A stretch of DNA of 64,000 nucleotides from Rhodocyclaceae bacterium (GCA_018262775.1 JADFDU010000054.1:55651-119650), one strand, 5' to 3'; counted from the stretch's first letter, positions 28,034-39,014 are shown. Notes: a model not told the origin generated them from the sequence alone. A program made the numbers and translations.

Positions 28034-28579
28034 ATGAACGTCATCCAGACAGAAATCCACGATGCGCTGATCCTCGAGCCGAAGGTCTTCGGTGACACGC
28101 GTGGCTTCTTCCTCGAGAGTTACAACCAGCGCGTGCTGGCCGAGGTCGCCGGCATCCGTGTCGGTTTCGTGCAGGACAATCATTCCCGTTCCGTGCGCGG
28201 CGTACTGCGCGGCCTGCATTATCAATTGCAGCAGCCGCAGGGCAAGCTGGTGCGTGTGGCCAGCGGCGCAGTGTTCGATGTCGCCGTGGACATCCGCCGC
28301 AGTTCGCCCACCTTCGGCAAGGTGGCCTGCGTCGAGTTGTCGGATGAAAACCAGCGCATGTTCTGGCTGCCGCCCGGCCTCGCTCACGGCTTCCTCGTCG
28401 TCTCCGCGACGGCGGACTTCCTCTACAAGACCACCGACTATTACGCGCCGGAGCACGAGCGCTGCATCGCCTGGAACGATGCCGAGCTGGCCATCCCCTG
28501 GCCGCTCGAGGGCGCACCGGCGCTCTCCGCCAAGGACGGGCAGGGCGTGCCGTTCGCCGTGGCGGAGTTGTATCCGTGA
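28034..28579 (+). CDS. rfbC: dTDP-4-dehydrorhamnose 3,5-epimerase
   Basis: 181 residues of the RmlC cupin fold: [31 protein letters not shown] (with the catalytic His), [13 protein letters not shown]. It makes dTDP-4-keto-L-rhamnose. ATG at 28034 is preferred over an in-frame ATG at 28025. It follows cobC directly, so the two unrelated pathways may share a transcript. Confidence 0.95.
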   Translation: MNVIQTEIHDALILEPKVFGDTRGFFLESYNQRVLAEVAGIRVGFVQDNHSRSVRGVLRGLHYQLQQPQGKLVRVASGAVFDVAVDIRRSSPTFGKVACVELSDENQRMFWLPPGLAHGFLVVSATADFLYKTTDYYAPEHERCIAWNDAELAIPWPLEGAPALSAKDGQGVPFAVAELYP

Positions 28580-29460
28580 GCGCTCCAGTCATTCTGCTCA
28601 CGGGCAAGAACGGCCAGGTTGGCTGGGAACTGCAGCGGGCGCTGTTGCCGCTCGGCCGCATCCATGCTTGCGGCCATGCCGAGCTGGATCTCGTCGATGC
28701 CGAGGCCGTGCGGCGCAAGCTGGAGGCAGTGCGGCCCGACGTCATCGTCAATGCCGCCGCCTACACCGCAGTCGACAAGGCCGAGAACGAAGCGGCGCTC
28801 GCCCACGCCATCAATGCCGCCGCCCCCACCTTGCTGGCGGACGAGGCTGCACGGCGCGGCGCCCTGCTCATCCATTTTTCGACCGATTACGTGTTCGACG
28901 GGCGCAAGGCCGCGCCCTATGTCGAGAGCGATCCGGTCAACCCCCTCGGCGCCTACGGCCGCAGCAAGCTGGCAGGCGAGGCGGGCATCCAGTTGTCCGG
29001 CGTCGATCACCTGATCTTCCGCGCCTGCTGGGTGTATGCCGCGCGCGGTGCCAACTTCCTGTGCACCATCCTGCGCCTAGCTGCCGAGCGCGAGGAACTG
29101 CGCGTCGTCGCCGATCAGGTCGGCGTCCCCACCTGGGCACGGCTCATCGCCGAGGCGACCGCCCATGCGCTGAAGCAGGCCATGCAGGAACGGCGCGACG
29201 GCCAATTCGAGAGCGGCGTCTTTCACCTCGCTGCCGCCGGCGAGACGAGCTGGCACGGTTTTGCCAGTGCCATCGTCGCAGGCCGCAGCGGCCTGCGCGT
29301 GAAGACCGTGACGCCGATCACCACGGCCGAGTATCCGCTGCCCGCTGCGCGTCCGGCCAATTCGCGCCTCAACACCAACAGGTTCCAACATCGCTTCGGC
29401 CTCGTGCTGCCCGACTGGCGCGACGCCCTGCAACTCTGTCTCGAGGACATCCCGCAATGA
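28576..29460 (+). CDS. rfbD: dTDP-4-dehydrorhamnose reductase
   Basis: 294 residues, an extended SDR: nucleotide-binding [13 protein letters not shown] at the N terminus, STDYVFDG and the catalytic YGRSKLAGE. Final step of dTDP-L-rhamnose synthesis. GTG start overlaps the rfbC stop (GTGA). Confidence 0.95.
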   Translation: MSAPVILLTGKNGQVGWELQRALLPLGRIHACGHAELDLVDAEAVRRKLEAVRPDVIVNAAAYTAVDKAENEAALAHAINAAAPTLLADEAARRGALLIHFSTDYVFDGRKAAPYVESDPVNPLGAYGRSKLAGEAGIQLSGVDHLIFRACWVYAARGANFLCTILRLAAEREELRVVADQVGVPTWARLIAEATAHALKQAMQERRDGQFESGVFHLAAAGETSWHGFASAIVAGRSGLRVKTVTPITTAEYPLPAARPANSRLNTNRFQHRFGLVLPDWRDALQLCLEDIPQ

Positions 29461-30515
29461 TTCTCGTCACCGGCGGCGCCGGCTTCATTGGTTCCAACTA
29501 CGTCATCGACTGGCTGCGCGAGACCGGCGAGCCAGTCGTCAACCTCGACAAGCTCACCTACGCCGGCAATGCGGAGAACCTCGCCGGCCTCGCCGGCGAT
29601 GCGCGCCATCATTTCGTCCAGGGCGACATCTGCGACGCCGACCTGATGGGCGAACTGCTCAGGCGGTATCAGCCGCGCGCCGTCGTGCACTTCGCCGCCG
29701 AGAGCCATGTCGACCGCTCCATCCACGGTCCGGCCGAGTTCATCCACACCAATATCAACGGCACCTTCACCTTGCTCGAGGCGGCGCGCGCCCACTGGGC
29801 GACGCTGCAGAGCGAAGAGAAGGCAGCCTTCCGCTTCCTCCACGTCTCCACCGACGAGGTGTACGGCTCGCTCGGCCTCGACGATCCAGCCTTCGCCGAG
29901 ACGCATCCCTACCAGCCGAACAGCCCCTACTCGGCGTCGAAGGCGGCCTCTGACCACCTCGTGCGCGCCTACCACCACACCTACGGCCTGCCGACGCTGA
30001 CGACCAACTGTTCCAACAACTACGGCCCCTATCAGTTTCCCGAGAAGCTGATTCCGCTCATCCTCCTCAACGCCATCGCCGGCAAGCCGCTGCCCATCTA
30101 CGGCGACGGCCTCAACGTGCGCGACTGGCTCTACGTCGGTGACCACTGCACGGCCATCCGTGCGGTGCTGGCGCGCGGCCGCATCGGCGAGACCTACAAC
30201 ATCGGCGGCTGTGCCGAGATGACCAACCTCGCCGTGGTAAAGACGCTGTGCGGCCTGCTCGATCGATTGCACCCCGCCTCGCCGGTGGTGCCGCACGCGC
30301 AGCTCATCAGCTACGTCAAGGACCGCCCCGGCCACGACCGCCGCTACGCCATGAACGCCGACAAGCTCGAGCGCGAGCTCGGCTGGTTGCCGGCTGAGAG
30401 CTTCGCATCCGGCATCGAGAAGACCGTGCGCTGGTATCTCGACAACCGGGAATGGAGCGACCGCGTCACCAGCGGCGCCTATCGCGACTGGGTCGCGCAA
30501 CACTATTCGGACTGA
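29457..30515 (+). CDS. rfbB: dTDP-glucose 4,6-dehydratase
   Basis: 352 residues: NAD-binding [32 protein letters not shown] and catalytic [15 protein letters not shown]. Converts dTDP-glucose to the 4-keto-6-deoxy sugar. ATGA overlap with rfbD. The open frame runs upstream through rfbD in another frame, which is not coding. Confidence 0.97.
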   Translation: MILVTGGAGFIGSNYVIDWLRETGEPVVNLDKLTYAGNAENLAGLAGDARHHFVQGDICDADLMGELLRRYQPRAVVHFAAESHVDRSIHGPAEFIHTNINGTFTLLEAARAHWATLQSEEKAAFRFLHVSTDEVYGSLGLDDPAFAETHPYQPNSPYSASKAASDHLVRAYHHTYGLPTLTTNCSNNYGPYQFPEKLIPLILLNAIAGKPLPIYGDGLNVRDWLYVGDHCTAIRAVLARGRIGETYNIGGCAEMTNLAVVKTLCGLLDRLHPASPVVPHAQLISYVKDRPGHDRRYAMNADKLERELGWLPAESFASGIEKTVRWYLDNREWSDRVTSGAYRDWVAQHYSD

Positions 30516-30519
30516 CGAT

Positions 30520-31401
30520 ATGAATGCGAAACGGAAGGGCATCATCCTCGCTGGTGGCTCGGGCACCCGGCTCTATCCGGTGACGCTGGCGGTGTCAAAG
30601 CAGATGCTGCCCATCTACGACAAGCCGATGATCTACTACCCGTTGGCGACGCTGATGCTGGCGGGCATCCGCGACATCCTCGTCATCTCCACGCCGCAGG
30701 ATCTGCCGCGCTTCGCGCAACTGCTCGGCGACGGTGCGCGCTGGGGTCTCTCGCTCTCCTATGCCGAGCAGCCAAAGCCGGAAGGTCTCGCCCAGGCCTT
30801 CCTCATCGGTCGCGACTTCATCGGCGGCGATCCCAGCGCGCTGGTGCTCGGTGACAACATCTTCCACGGCCACGACCTGCAGAAGGACCTGCAGGGTGCA
30901 GTCGCACGCACGCACGGCGCCTCCGTCTTTGCCTACCCCGTGCAGGATCCGCATCGCTACGGTGTCGTCGAGTTCGGCGCCGACGGGCGCGCCGTCAGCA
31001 TCGAGGAAAAGCCGGCCAACCCGCGCTCGCGCTACGCTGTGACGGGACTTTACTTCTACGATGAAAAGGTCGCGGACATCGCCGCCAGTCTGAAGCCCTC
31101 GCCGCGCGGTGAACTGGAAATCACCGACGTCAACCGCCGCTACCTGGAGCAGGGTGATCTCAATGTGGTGATGATGGGCCGCGGCCATGCCTGGCTCGAC
31201 ACCGGCACCCACGAATCCCTCATCGAAGCCTCGCATTTCGTGCAGACCATCGAGAAGCGCCAGGGTCTGAAGATTGCCGCGCCCGAGGAGATCGCCTTCC
31301 GCATGGGCTACATCGACGCCGCCCAGCTGCGCCGCCTCGCCGAGCCGCTGCACAACAGCGGCTATGGCAAGTATTTGCTGAGCGTGCTGGAAGAGGACTG
31401 A
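30520..31401 (+). CDS. rfbA: Glucose-1-phosphate thymidylyltransferase
   Basis: 293 residues: [15 protein letters not shown], the nucleotidyltransferase signature, then [16 protein letters not shown] and LGDNIFHG. It makes dTDP-glucose. Last gene of rfbCDBA, which supplies rhamnose for surface polysaccharide; no glycosyltransferases are within the window. Confidence 0.97.
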   Translation: MNAKRKGIILAGGSGTRLYPVTLAVSKQMLPIYDKPMIYYPLATLMLAGIRDILVISTPQDLPRFAQLLGDGARWGLSLSYAEQPKPEGLAQAFLIGRDFIGGDPSALVLGDNIFHGHDLQKDLQGAVARTHGASVFAYPVQDPHRYGVVEFGADGRAVSIEEKPANPRSRYAVTGLYFYDEKVADIAASLKPSPRGELEITDVNRRYLEQGDLNVVMMGRGHAWLDTGTHESLIEASHFVQTIEKRQGLKIAAPEEIAFRMGYIDAAQLRRLAEPLHNSGYGKYLLSVLEED

Positions 31402-31438
31402 GCCCAGCCGCTCGCTGCCGAGTGCCTTGACGGCGGCA

Positions 31439-33112
31439 CTAGGCGACCTTGAACCGGTTTCCGACCAGGGTCGCCACGACAACCAGCGTCGTCGAAATGG
31501 CGATCATGACGATGCCCAGTGCCGACAGCTTGCCCCACAAGCCGTCTTCGGCAAATCTCAGGATCTGCACGGCCAGGACTTCGGTGCCAGGGCGCGACAG
31601 CACGACCGACAGTGTCAGTTCCCGCACGAACATCGACGCCATCAATATCCATCCCGAGACAATGCCTGGAATCAGCAGCGGCACGATGATGCGGCGCATG
31701 GTCGTCAGCGGGCTCGCCCCGCACACCAGCGACGATTCCTCCAGATGGCTGTGGATCTGGATGAAGGCACTGGACATCGGCCGGATGCCATACGGCAGGT
31801 AGGTGGCGATGTAGCCGAGGAGCAGCGCCCAGATCGTCGCGTACAGGGGTGTCTGCACGAAGAACCACATGAAACCGATGCCGATGACGATGCCGGGGAA
31901 CGAGAAGGACAAATAGCTCAGCGACTCGAGCATTCCGGCGGCCCGTGTCTTCACCTTGACGATGACGTAGGCGACGAAGATCGACAGGATCACGCCAAGG
32001 GTGGCGCCGACCACCGCCAGGAAGAGGCTGTTCTTCAGCGCCAGCAGCGAAATCGGGTCGCCGAGCACGCCGATCCAGTGTCTCAGATCCATCATTGCGA
32101 ACGCCCGCGCGCTGGGCACCATCGAATAGGGCACCAGTGACGTGTAGAGCAGCACCGCCACCGGCAACACGATCAGCGTGAAGGACAGCAAGCCCACAAG
32201 TCCGAATAGCGGCATCCTGGCCTTGCCGAGCTGGATCACGCTGGGGCGGAAGCCGCGGCTGGAGATGGTGACGAACCTTTCGCTTTCTGCGGTCAGCGCG
32301 CGATAAATGACGATCAGGGTGACAGAAGCTACCAGCACGCTCATGCCCACTGCAGCCGCCTTGCCGTAATCGGTGGCGAAACCCGTGGCGATCATTTCGT
32401 ACAAATATGTCGCCAGCACATTTACGCGGCCGGGCATGCCGATCATCGACGGTACGGCGAAGGATGCCAGGCTGCGCACCATGCCGAGGGTAAAGGCCGC
32501 GAGGATGGCCGGCCGCAGCACCGGCAGCGTCACCCGAATCAGTGTGCGCCAGGTGCCTGCACCGCAGACGCGCGACGATTCTTCCAGGGCCACATCGAAG
32601 GAGGCCATCGCCGGCGCAATGATCAGGTAGGCGATGGGCAGTTCGAGCAGCCCCTCCACCAGGATCATGCCCCACAGCGAGTAGATGTTGAGCGGCGCAT
32701 TGCCCAGTCCGAAGGCCTCCTTCAGGCCGAGGTTGATCAGTCCGTTCGAGGGATTGAGCAGCAGGGCCCAGCTCACCGCAAACAGCAGGTGCGGGATCAT
32801 CATCGGGATGATGGAGATGACCTTGAACAGGAACTTGAAGGGAATGTCGGTGCGGGTGTTCAGATAGGCGAGGAACAGGGCCAGCAGCGTTGACAGCAGC
32901 GACGTGCCCAGGACGAAGACGGCCGTGTTGTAGATGACCTCCAAAAAAGCCGGATCGGTGTAGGCCTGGACGTACTTGTCGGTGGTGAAATGGCCGAAAG
33001 CGGTCAGCCCTTCGGAAAAGCTGCCGAGTACCAGCATCAGCACCGGGCATACGGTCAACGCGCCGACGATGGCAATCAACAGCCAGGTCAGCCTGGCGCG
33101 GGCAGGATCCAT
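31439..33112 (-). CDS. Fused double permease of an iron-type ABC importer
   Basis: 557 residues with about twelve membrane helices in two halves, each with an EAA loop (ESSRVCGAGTWRTLIRVTLPVLRP and ESSLVCGASPLTTMRRIIVPLLIPG). This double permease arrangement is usual for the FbpB/ferric iron and related families. It starts one base after the stop of the ATPase gene. Iron is the likely substrate, but phosphonate or thiamine relatives look similar. Confidence 0.88.
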   Translation of the reverse strand: MDPARARLTWLLIAIVGALTVCPVLMLVLGSFSEGLTAFGHFTTDKYVQAYTDPAFLEVIYNTAVFVLGTSLLSTLLALFLAYLNTRTDIPFKFLFKVISIIPMMIPHLLFAVSWALLLNPSNGLINLGLKEAFGLGNAPLNIYSLWGMILVEGLLELPIAYLIIAPAMASFDVALEESSRVCGAGTWRTLIRVTLPVLRPAILAAFTLGMVRSLASFAVPSMIGMPGRVNVLATYLYEMIATGFATDYGKAAAVGMSVLVASVTLIVIYRALTAESERFVTISSRGFRPSVIQLGKARMPLFGLVGLLSFTLIVLPVAVLLYTSLVPYSMVPSARAFAMMDLRHWIGVLGDPISLLALKNSLFLAVVGATLGVILSIFVAYVIVKVKTRAAGMLESLSYLSFSFPGIVIGIGFMWFFVQTPLYATIWALLLGYIATYLPYGIRPMSSAFIQIHSHLEESSLVCGASPLTTMRRIIVPLLIPGIVSGWILMASMFVRELTLSVVLSRPGTEVLAVQILRFAEDGLWGKLSALGIVMIAISTTLVVVATLVGNRFKVA

Positions 33113-33113
33113 G

Positions 33114-34199
33114 TCAGAGTGCGACCAGCAGGCAGTGTGCGGGATCGAGGGTAAAGCTGACGTCGTCGCCTTCGTTCAGATGTGCGTCAGGATCTATCTT
33201 GGCGAGCAGTTGCTCGTCGCCGACGCGAATCTCCGCTTCATAGGCCTCGCCGACGAACACCAGCGATTCGATGCGGCCATTGAGGAGGTTGCTTCCCGCC
33301 TGCCCCGTGCCCTTGACGATGCGGATGAACTCCGGCCGGACGCAGAGCGTGGCCTCGCTGCCGATGGCCAGGTCGCGGTGCTGGCAGACGATTCTGCCCA
33401 GCCCCGATTCAACGACGGTATAGCCGCCTTCATCGGCGCGAACCGTGGCCTTGATCAGGTTGGCGCGGCCGATGAAGTCGGCGACGAAGCGATGGTCGGC
33501 ATCGAAGTAGATTTTTTTCGGCGTGCCGATTTCGATGATCTGCCCGGCACGCATCACGGCAATCGAATCCGACAGCGCGAGCGCCTCGACGCGGTCATGG
33601 GTCACATAGACCGCGGTGATCTGCAGCTTGCCGAGGAAGGCGCGCAGCTCCTTGCGCGTTTCCTCGCGCAGCTTGGCATCGAGATTGCTCAGCGGCTCGT
33701 CGAAGAGGATGACCTTGGGCGCGGCCACCAGCGCTCGCGCCAGCGCGACGCGCTGCTGCTGGCCGCCCGAGAGCTTGGTTGCCGGCCGCCGCTCGAAACC
33801 CTCCATCTGCACGAAGCGCAGCGTTTCCGCGACGCGCTGGCGGATGACATCCTTGGGTACGTTGCGAACCTGTAGCGGGTAGGCCACGTTGTCGAAAACG
33901 TTCATGTGCGGCCAGATTGCATAAGTCTGGAACACCATGCCCAGGCCTCGCTTCTCCGGCGGTACGGAGATGTTTTTCTCCTTCGACCACACCACGTCGT
34001 TGCCGATGCGGATTTCTCCGGTATCCGGCATTTCAAGCCCGACGATGCAGCGCAAGAGCGTCGTCTTGCCGCTGCCGCTGGGGCCGAGCAGCGTAAATAT
34101 CTCGTTGGCCGGGATGGTCAGGTTGACGTCATCCAGGGCCTTGATGGTCTTGCCCTCGGAGTAGTAATACTTGCTGACGCCGCAGATGCGGATTTCCAT
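33114..34199 (-). CDS. ABC importer ATP-binding protein (FbpC/PotA-like)
   Basis: 361 residues: Walker A GPSGSGKTT, signature LSGGQQQRVALARAL, Walker B VILFDEPLSNLDA, H-loop YVTHDRVEAL (Arg instead of the more common Gln/Asp after the His) and a C-terminal TOBE domain. Lies between the binding protein and permease of the same importer. Confidence 0.92.
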   Translation of the reverse strand: MEIRICGVSKYYYSEGKTIKALDDVNLTIPANEIFTLLGPSGSGKTTLLRCIVGLEMPDTGEIRIGNDVVWSKEKNISVPPEKRGLGMVFQTYAIWPHMNVFDNVAYPLQVRNVPKDVIRQRVAETLRFVQMEGFERRPATKLSGGQQQRVALARALVAAPKVILFDEPLSNLDAKLREETRKELRAFLGKLQITAVYVTHDRVEALALSDSIAVMRAGQIIEIGTPKKIYFDADHRFVADFIGRANLIKATVRADEGGYTVVESGLGRIVCQHRDLAIGSEATLCVRPEFIRIVKGTGQAGSNLLNGRIESLVFVGEAYEAEIRVGDEQLLAKIDPDAHLNEGDDVSFTLDPAHCLLVAL

Positions 34200-34266
34200 G
34201 GGGACTGTCCCGGAAGGCCTTCGTCACCGCCGGCCCGATCCCGCCCTGGCGCGCCGGCGGCGACGG

Positions 34267-35265
34267 CTAGTTCATCTCGAAGATTTTCTTGAACTCGGCG
34301 CCCCACTTCTTTATCTCGTCATCCGACAGTTCGCGGATGGCGATGACCTTGGCGCCGGCTATGCCGTCGATGGGTGGGTAGATACCGGGTGCCAGCACGT
34401 ACTCGCCGACGTCCCTGGCGAGGATTTCCATGGATTTCTTCGAAAGCCAATAATCGATAAACGCCCGCGCTGCGGCCGGATGAGGCGCCTTGGAAGTGAC
34501 GGCGATGGCCCGTGGCGTGCCCATCAGCGGTTGCGAAAGACGCGCCCAGTCGAGCGGCGCCGGCGCCTTGGTGACGATGTACTTGGGCATCGAAATGGCG
34601 ATCAGCTTCTCGCCGCTTTCCACCGGTGCCGGGGTTGGTCCGAAGGAGGCGACGAACATCGGTTTGTTGGCAGCGAGCCCCTGCAGGAAGGCCCGCCATT
34701 CCGTATCGGTCTTGAAGACATTTTCCTTGAGGCCGATCAGCCAGGAAATGGTCGTGGCGTGGTTGGACGGATTGGCCATGACGATCTTGTCCTTCCACTT
34801 CGGCAGGGTCAGATCTTCGTAGCGCTTCGGCACATCCGCCGGCTTGACCCGCTCCTTGTTGTAGATCAGGCCTACATACTCGATGCCGAAGAGCTGGATG
34901 TAATCGTCTTTCCTTGACCAGTCCGGGTATCCGGCGGCAGCTGGCGAGCGGTATGCCGCAAGCACCCCCTTCTCCTTGAGCAGTTCCAGTACCGGCAGCG
35001 GCGCCTGAACCACGTCGGCCAGCAGCTTGCCGGCCTCGAATTCGGTAATCGCCGTGGCGACGAACTTGGACGTCGAGATCCGCGTGTATTCGCCCTTCAC
35101 CCCGGTATCGGCGGCGAACGCCTTCATGATCGGTTCGACAGCGGTGATGTTGGCGTAAAACGACGCCTTGCCTTCGGCTCTGGCCCGGTCAAGCTGGACC
35201 TTGTCTTGCGCCTGGACCTGAATGGTCGCACACAGAACGAACAATGCAACGAGCAGCTTTTTCAT
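34267..35265 (-). CDS. Periplasmic binding protein of an iron-type ABC importer
   Basis: 332 residues: signal peptide (MKKLLVALFVLCATIQVQAQ), then a family 1 extracellular solute-binding fold (VQLDRARAEGKASFYANIT, then GIEYVGLIYNKERVKP). GGAGG precedes the ATG at 35265; the longer frame is unsupported. Order binding protein, ATPase, permease on the minus strand. Fe(III)-type is likely; no Tyr-pair was firmly identified. The 208 bases upstream hold no gene and no clear promoter. Confidence 0.85.
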   Translation of the reverse strand: MKKLLVALFVLCATIQVQAQDKVQLDRARAEGKASFYANITAVEPIMKAFAADTGVKGEYTRISTSKFVATAITEFEAGKLLADVVQAPLPVLELLKEKGVLAAYRSPAAAGYPDWSRKDDYIQLFGIEYVGLIYNKERVKPADVPKRYEDLTLPKWKDKIVMANPSNHATTISWLIGLKENVFKTDTEWRAFLQGLAANKPMFVASFGPTPAPVESGEKLIAISMPKYIVTKAPAPLDWARLSQPLMGTPRAIAVTSKAPHPAAARAFIDYWLSKKSMEILARDVGEYVLAPGIYPPIDGIAGAKVIAIRELSDDEIKKWGAEFKKIFEMN

Positions 35266-35473
35266 CGTCTTTCCTCCGTTGAAATCACAGCATCCGGAGC
35301 ACTGCAGCGACGCATGCGGCCAGATCTGCCAATCGATCGAAACAGAAAAAACAGTTGAATCCGGGAAACGCGGTGCAGCATGCATTCTGCAATATTTCCG
35401 CGGCGCCGTGTGGGCACTGAGTGGGCACCTTGGCATAAATTAGCCCATCGGGGCAGGGGGGCGGCAGCAGGCT

Positions 35474-38209
35474 CTAGTGCGCCTCGTCCCAGTTTGCGCC
35501 GACGCCGACTTCCGCCGCCAGCGGCACAGAGAGTTGCGCCACGCCGGCCATGAGCTGCGGCAGTGCTTGCCGCACCGATTCCAGTTCGCCTTGCGGCACT
35601 TCCAGCACCAGTTCGTCGTGCACCTGCAGGATGAGGAGGGTTTTTTTGTTCGTTTCGTCCAGCCAGCGCTGCACGGCAATCATTGCCAGTTTGATGAGGT
35701 CGGCGGCGGTGCCCTGCATCGGCGCGTTGATGGCGGCACGCTCGGCGGCCTGGCGCCGTCCCACAGCGGCTGACTTTATCTCCGGCAGCCAGAGGCGGCG
35801 GCCGAACACGGTTTCGACGTAGCCCTTGTCGCGGGCGAGCAGGCGCGTGGCTTCCATGTAGTTTGCCACGCCGGGATAGCGGGCGAAGTAGCGGTCGATG
35901 TAGGCCTGCGCCGCGCTGCGTTCGAGGCCAAGCTCGCGCGCCAGGCCGAAGGCCGACATGCCGTAGATGAGGCCGAAGTTGATCACCTTGGCGTAGCGGC
36001 GCTGCTCGCTCGTCACCTCCGTCGGCTTGGTGCCGAAGACCTCGGCGGCGGTGGCGCGATGAATGTCCTCGCCCCGGGCGAAGGCGTCGAGCAGGCCTGT
36101 GTCGCCGGAGAGGTGCGCCATGATGCGCAGCTCGATCTGCGAGTAGTCGGCGGAGACGATCTTCGCACCCGCTGGTGCGACGAAGGCCTGGCGGATGCGC
36201 CGGCCTTCCTCGCTGCGGATGGGAATGTTCTGCAGGTTGGGGTCGGAGCTGGCGAGCCGCCCGGTGACTGCCACAGCCTGGGCATAGTTGGTGTGCACGC
36301 GGCCGGTGGCAGGGTCGAGGGCGCGCGGCAGCTTGTCGGCGTAGGTGCTCTTGAGTTTCGCCAGGCTGCGATAGTCGAGGATCAGCTTCGGCAGGGGATA
36401 GTCGAGCGCCAGCTGCGCCAGCACCTCTTCGTCGGTGGACGGCGCACCCGACGGCGTCTTCTTCAGTACCGGCAGCTTCTCGCGCTCGAAGAGGAGCTCC
36501 TGGATCTGCTTGGGCGAGTTGAGGTTGAAGGGCTGCTTCGCCACAGCATGCGCCTGCTGCTCGATCTCCATCATGCGCAGGCCGAGCTGCTGGCCCTGCC
36601 GCTCCAGCAGCGGCGCATCGATGAGCACGCCGTTGCGCTCCATGCGGAAGAGGATCTGCATCACCGGCATCTCGATGTCGCGGTAGAGCGCCTCGAGCCG
36701 CGGCTCTTCCGCGAGCTGCGGCTGCAGTGCCTGGTGCAGGCGCAGGGTGATGTCGGCGTCCTCGGCGGCGTATTCGGCGGCGCGCGCGATGTCCACCTGG
36801 TCGAAGCCGATGCGCGCGGCGCCCTTGCCGGTGACCTCGTCGTACTTGATGGTGGTGATGCCGAGGTGGCGCGCCGCGAGCGAATCCATGTCGTGGCTCC
36901 TGTCGGACTCGACGACGTAGGATTCGAGCAGCGTGTCGTGCGCCACGCCGCCGAGGCGGATATCGTGGTTGGCCAGCACGTGCATGTCGTACTTGAGGTT
37001 CTGCCCGACCTTGGCGTGGCGCGGCGATTCCAGCCAGGGCTTGAGCTTCGCCAGCGTCGCCGCGAAAGTCAGCTGCTGCGGCACGCCGGCATAGCGGTGT
37101 GCGAGCGGCAGGTAGGCCGCCGTGCCGGGGACGACGGCGAAGGACAAACCGACCAGGCGCGCCTGCATCGGATCGAGACTGGTGGTCTCGGTGTCGAAGG
37201 CGGTGAGCGGGGCGGCGTCGAGGATCGCCAGCCAGGCGTCGAGATGGTCTGCAGTCAGCAGGGTTTCGTAGGTGGCGCGGTGGGCGCCTGGCGGCTGCGG
37301 GTCGATGGTGGGTACGGGCTGCCCCCTCACCCCAACCCTCTCCCCCGCAGGAGGAGGGGGAGTATCGCCTTGCACTTCCCTGAGCCAGGTCTTGAACTCC
37401 AGCTGCGCGAAGAGTTCGGCGAGTTTCGTCTTGTCGGGCGCTTGCGGCGCGAGTTCGGCGACCTTCACCGGCAGGTCGAGGTCGCAGACGACGGTGACGA
37501 GCTTCTTTCCCAGCGGCAGAAACTCCAGGTGCTTGCGCAGGTTCTCCCCGACCTTGCCACCGATTTCTTCGGCGTGGGCGACGATTGCGTCGAGGCTGCC
37601 GTACTGCTGCAGCCATTTTGCTGCCGTCTTCGGCCCGACTTTCTCCACGCCCGGCACGTTGTCCACGCTGTCGCCGACCAGGGCGAAGTAGTCGACGATC
37701 TGCGCGGGGGCGACGCCGAACTTGGCCAGCACGCCGGCCTCGTCGAGCGTCTCGTTGCTCATGGTGTTGACCAGCGTGACGTGCGCATTGACGAGCTGCG
37801 CCAGGTCCTTGTCGCCGGTGGACACGACGCAGGCGAAGCCCTGCTCGCTGGCCTCGCGCGCCAGCGTGCCGATGACGTCGTCGGCCTCCACGCCCTCGAT
37901 GCACAGCAGCGGCCAGCCCAGCGCGCGGATGCAGGCGTGCAGCGGTTCGATCTGGCGCACGAGATCGTCCGGCATGGGTGGCCGCTGCGCCTTGTAGTCG
38001 GCATACCAGTCGTCGCGGAAGGTCTTGCCCTTGGCGTCGAAGACGCAGGCGAGGTAGTCTGCCTTGAAGTCGCTACCCAGGCGGCGTAGCATGTTGATGA
38101 CACCGTACACCGCACCCGTCGGCTCGCCCGCCTTGTTGCGCAGGTCGGGCAGGGCGTGGAAGGCGCGGTAGAGGTAGGACGAGCCGTCGACCAGCAGCAG
38201 TGTGGGCAT
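35474..38209 (-). CDS. polA: DNA polymerase I
   Basis: 911 residues: 5'-nuclease domain (1-about 275; VDGSSYLYRAFHAL, EADDVIGTLA, STGDKDLAQLV), 3'-5' exonuclease domain (about 300-490; FDTETTSLDP, YAAEDADITL) and polymerase domain (RLASSDPNLQNIPIRSEEGRRIR, SADYSQIELR, HDELVLEVP). It repairs and processes Okazaki fragments. Residues 279-296 are a Pro/Gly-rich linker encoded by a palindromic repeat, described separately. Confidence 0.98.
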   Translation of the reverse strand: MPTLLLVDGSSYLYRAFHALPDLRNKAGEPTGAVYGVINMLRRLGSDFKADYLACVFDAKGKTFRDDWYADYKAQRPPMPDDLVRQIEPLHACIRALGWPLLCIEGVEADDVIGTLAREASEQGFACVVSTGDKDLAQLVNAHVTLVNTMSNETLDEAGVLAKFGVAPAQIVDYFALVGDSVDNVPGVEKVGPKTAAKWLQQYGSLDAIVAHAEEIGGKVGENLRKHLEFLPLGKKLVTVVCDLDLPVKVAELAPQAPDKTKLAELFAQLEFKTWLREVQGDTPPPPAGERVGVRGQPVPTIDPQPPGAHRATYETLLTADHLDAWLAILDAAPLTAFDTETTSLDPMQARLVGLSFAVVPGTAAYLPLAHRYAGVPQQLTFAATLAKLKPWLESPRHAKVGQNLKYDMHVLANHDIRLGGVAHDTLLESYVVESDRSHDMDSLAARHLGITTIKYDEVTGKGAARIGFDQVDIARAAEYAAEDADITLRLHQALQPQLAEEPRLEALYRDIEMPVMQILFRMERNGVLIDAPLLERQGQQLGLRMMEIEQQAHAVAKQPFNLNSPKQIQELLFEREKLPVLKKTPSGAPSTDEEVLAQLALDYPLPKLILDYRSLAKLKSTYADKLPRALDPATGRVHTNYAQAVAVTGRLASSDPNLQNIPIRSEEGRRIRQAFVAPAGAKIVSADYSQIELRIMAHLSGDTGLLDAFARGEDIHRATAAEVFGTKPTEVTSEQRRYAKVINFGLIYGMSAFGLARELGLERSAAQAYIDRYFARYPGVANYMEATRLLARDKGYVETVFGRRLWLPEIKSAAVGRRQAAERAAINAPMQGTAADLIKLAMIAVQRWLDETNKKTLLILQVHDELVLEVPQGELESVRQALPQLMAGVAQLSVPLAAEVGVGANWDEAH
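37323..37372. repeat. Palindromic repeat inserted in frame in polA
   Basis: The plus strand CCCCTCACCCCAACCCTCTC and following CCCCCGCAGGAGGAGGGGG form a hairpin of the type seen at 50761-50803. It encodes GDTPPPPAGERVGVRG on the polA strand, between the nuclease and exonuclease domains, without breaking the frame. Confidence 0.75.
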
Positions 38210-38285
38210 AATGAACTTGGCGAACTTGGGCTTATCACCTGGCGCCGCGCTTTCAGCGCGCTTGCCGGCAACGGAAACTTGAACA

Positions 38286-39014
38286 ATGAGCGCTCAGGAC
38301 AAACTTCGCCATCTTACCGACGCACAAACCGAGGGCGCTTCATCCGCGGCGCGCGAGTCGTGGCGCATGCTCGGCATTATGTCAGAGTTCGTCGAGGCGA
38401 CCGAGCGCCTCGCGCCGATCCGCCCCGCCGTTTCCATCTTCGGTAGCGCCCGGCTTGCACTCGACCATCCCTACTACATTCAGGCGGAAAAAGTGGCGCG
38501 CCTGCTCTCCGACGCCGGCTTCGCGGTGATCTCCGGCGGCGGGCCGGGCATCATGGAGGCGGCGAGCAAGGGCGCCTTCCATGGCAAGAGCCCCAGCGTC
38601 GGTCTCAACATCCGCCTGCCGCAGGAGCAGCAGAGCAACGTCTTCCAGGACATCTCGCTCACCTTTCGTCATTTCTTCGCACGCAAGGTGATGTTCGTCA
38701 GGTTCACCGCCGCCTACGTGGTGCTGCCGGGCGGCTTTGGCACGCTCGATGAACTGATGGAAGCGCTCACCCTGATCCAGACCGGCAAGAGCCGGCGCAT
38801 CCCCATCATCCTGATGCACTCGACCTACTGGCAGGGGTTGCTCGACTGGTTCCGTGAGCGCCTTGTGGCGGAGGGCATGATCACCACTGCAGATATCGAC
38901 CTGCTGCAAGTGATTGACGCGCCCGAACAGGTGGTCGACGCCATCTTCAAGCACTATGAAGGGCGCGGCTTCGAGCCCTTGCCGCATGAGCACGAGCTGC
39001 TCCTGAACCTCTGA
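38286..39014 (+). CDS. LOG-family protein (TIGR00730-type)
   Basis: 242 residues with a Rossmann-like fold, VISGGGPGIMEAASKGA and the nucleotide motif PGGFGTLDELMEALT. LOG proteins are nucleoside 5'-monophosphate phosphoribohydrolases related to cytokinin activation; the bacterial role is mostly unknown. It is divergent from polA across 76 bases. Confidence 0.9.
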   Translation: MSAQDKLRHLTDAQTEGASSAARESWRMLGIMSEFVEATERLAPIRPAVSIFGSARLALDHPYYIQAEKVARLLSDAGFAVISGGGPGIMEAASKGAFHGKSPSVGLNIRLPQEQQSNVFQDISLTFRHFFARKVMFVRFTAAYVVLPGGFGTLDELMEALTLIQTGKSRRIPIILMHSTYWQGLLDWFRERLVAEGMITTADIDLLQVIDAPEQVVDAIFKHYEGRGFEPLPHEHELLLNL

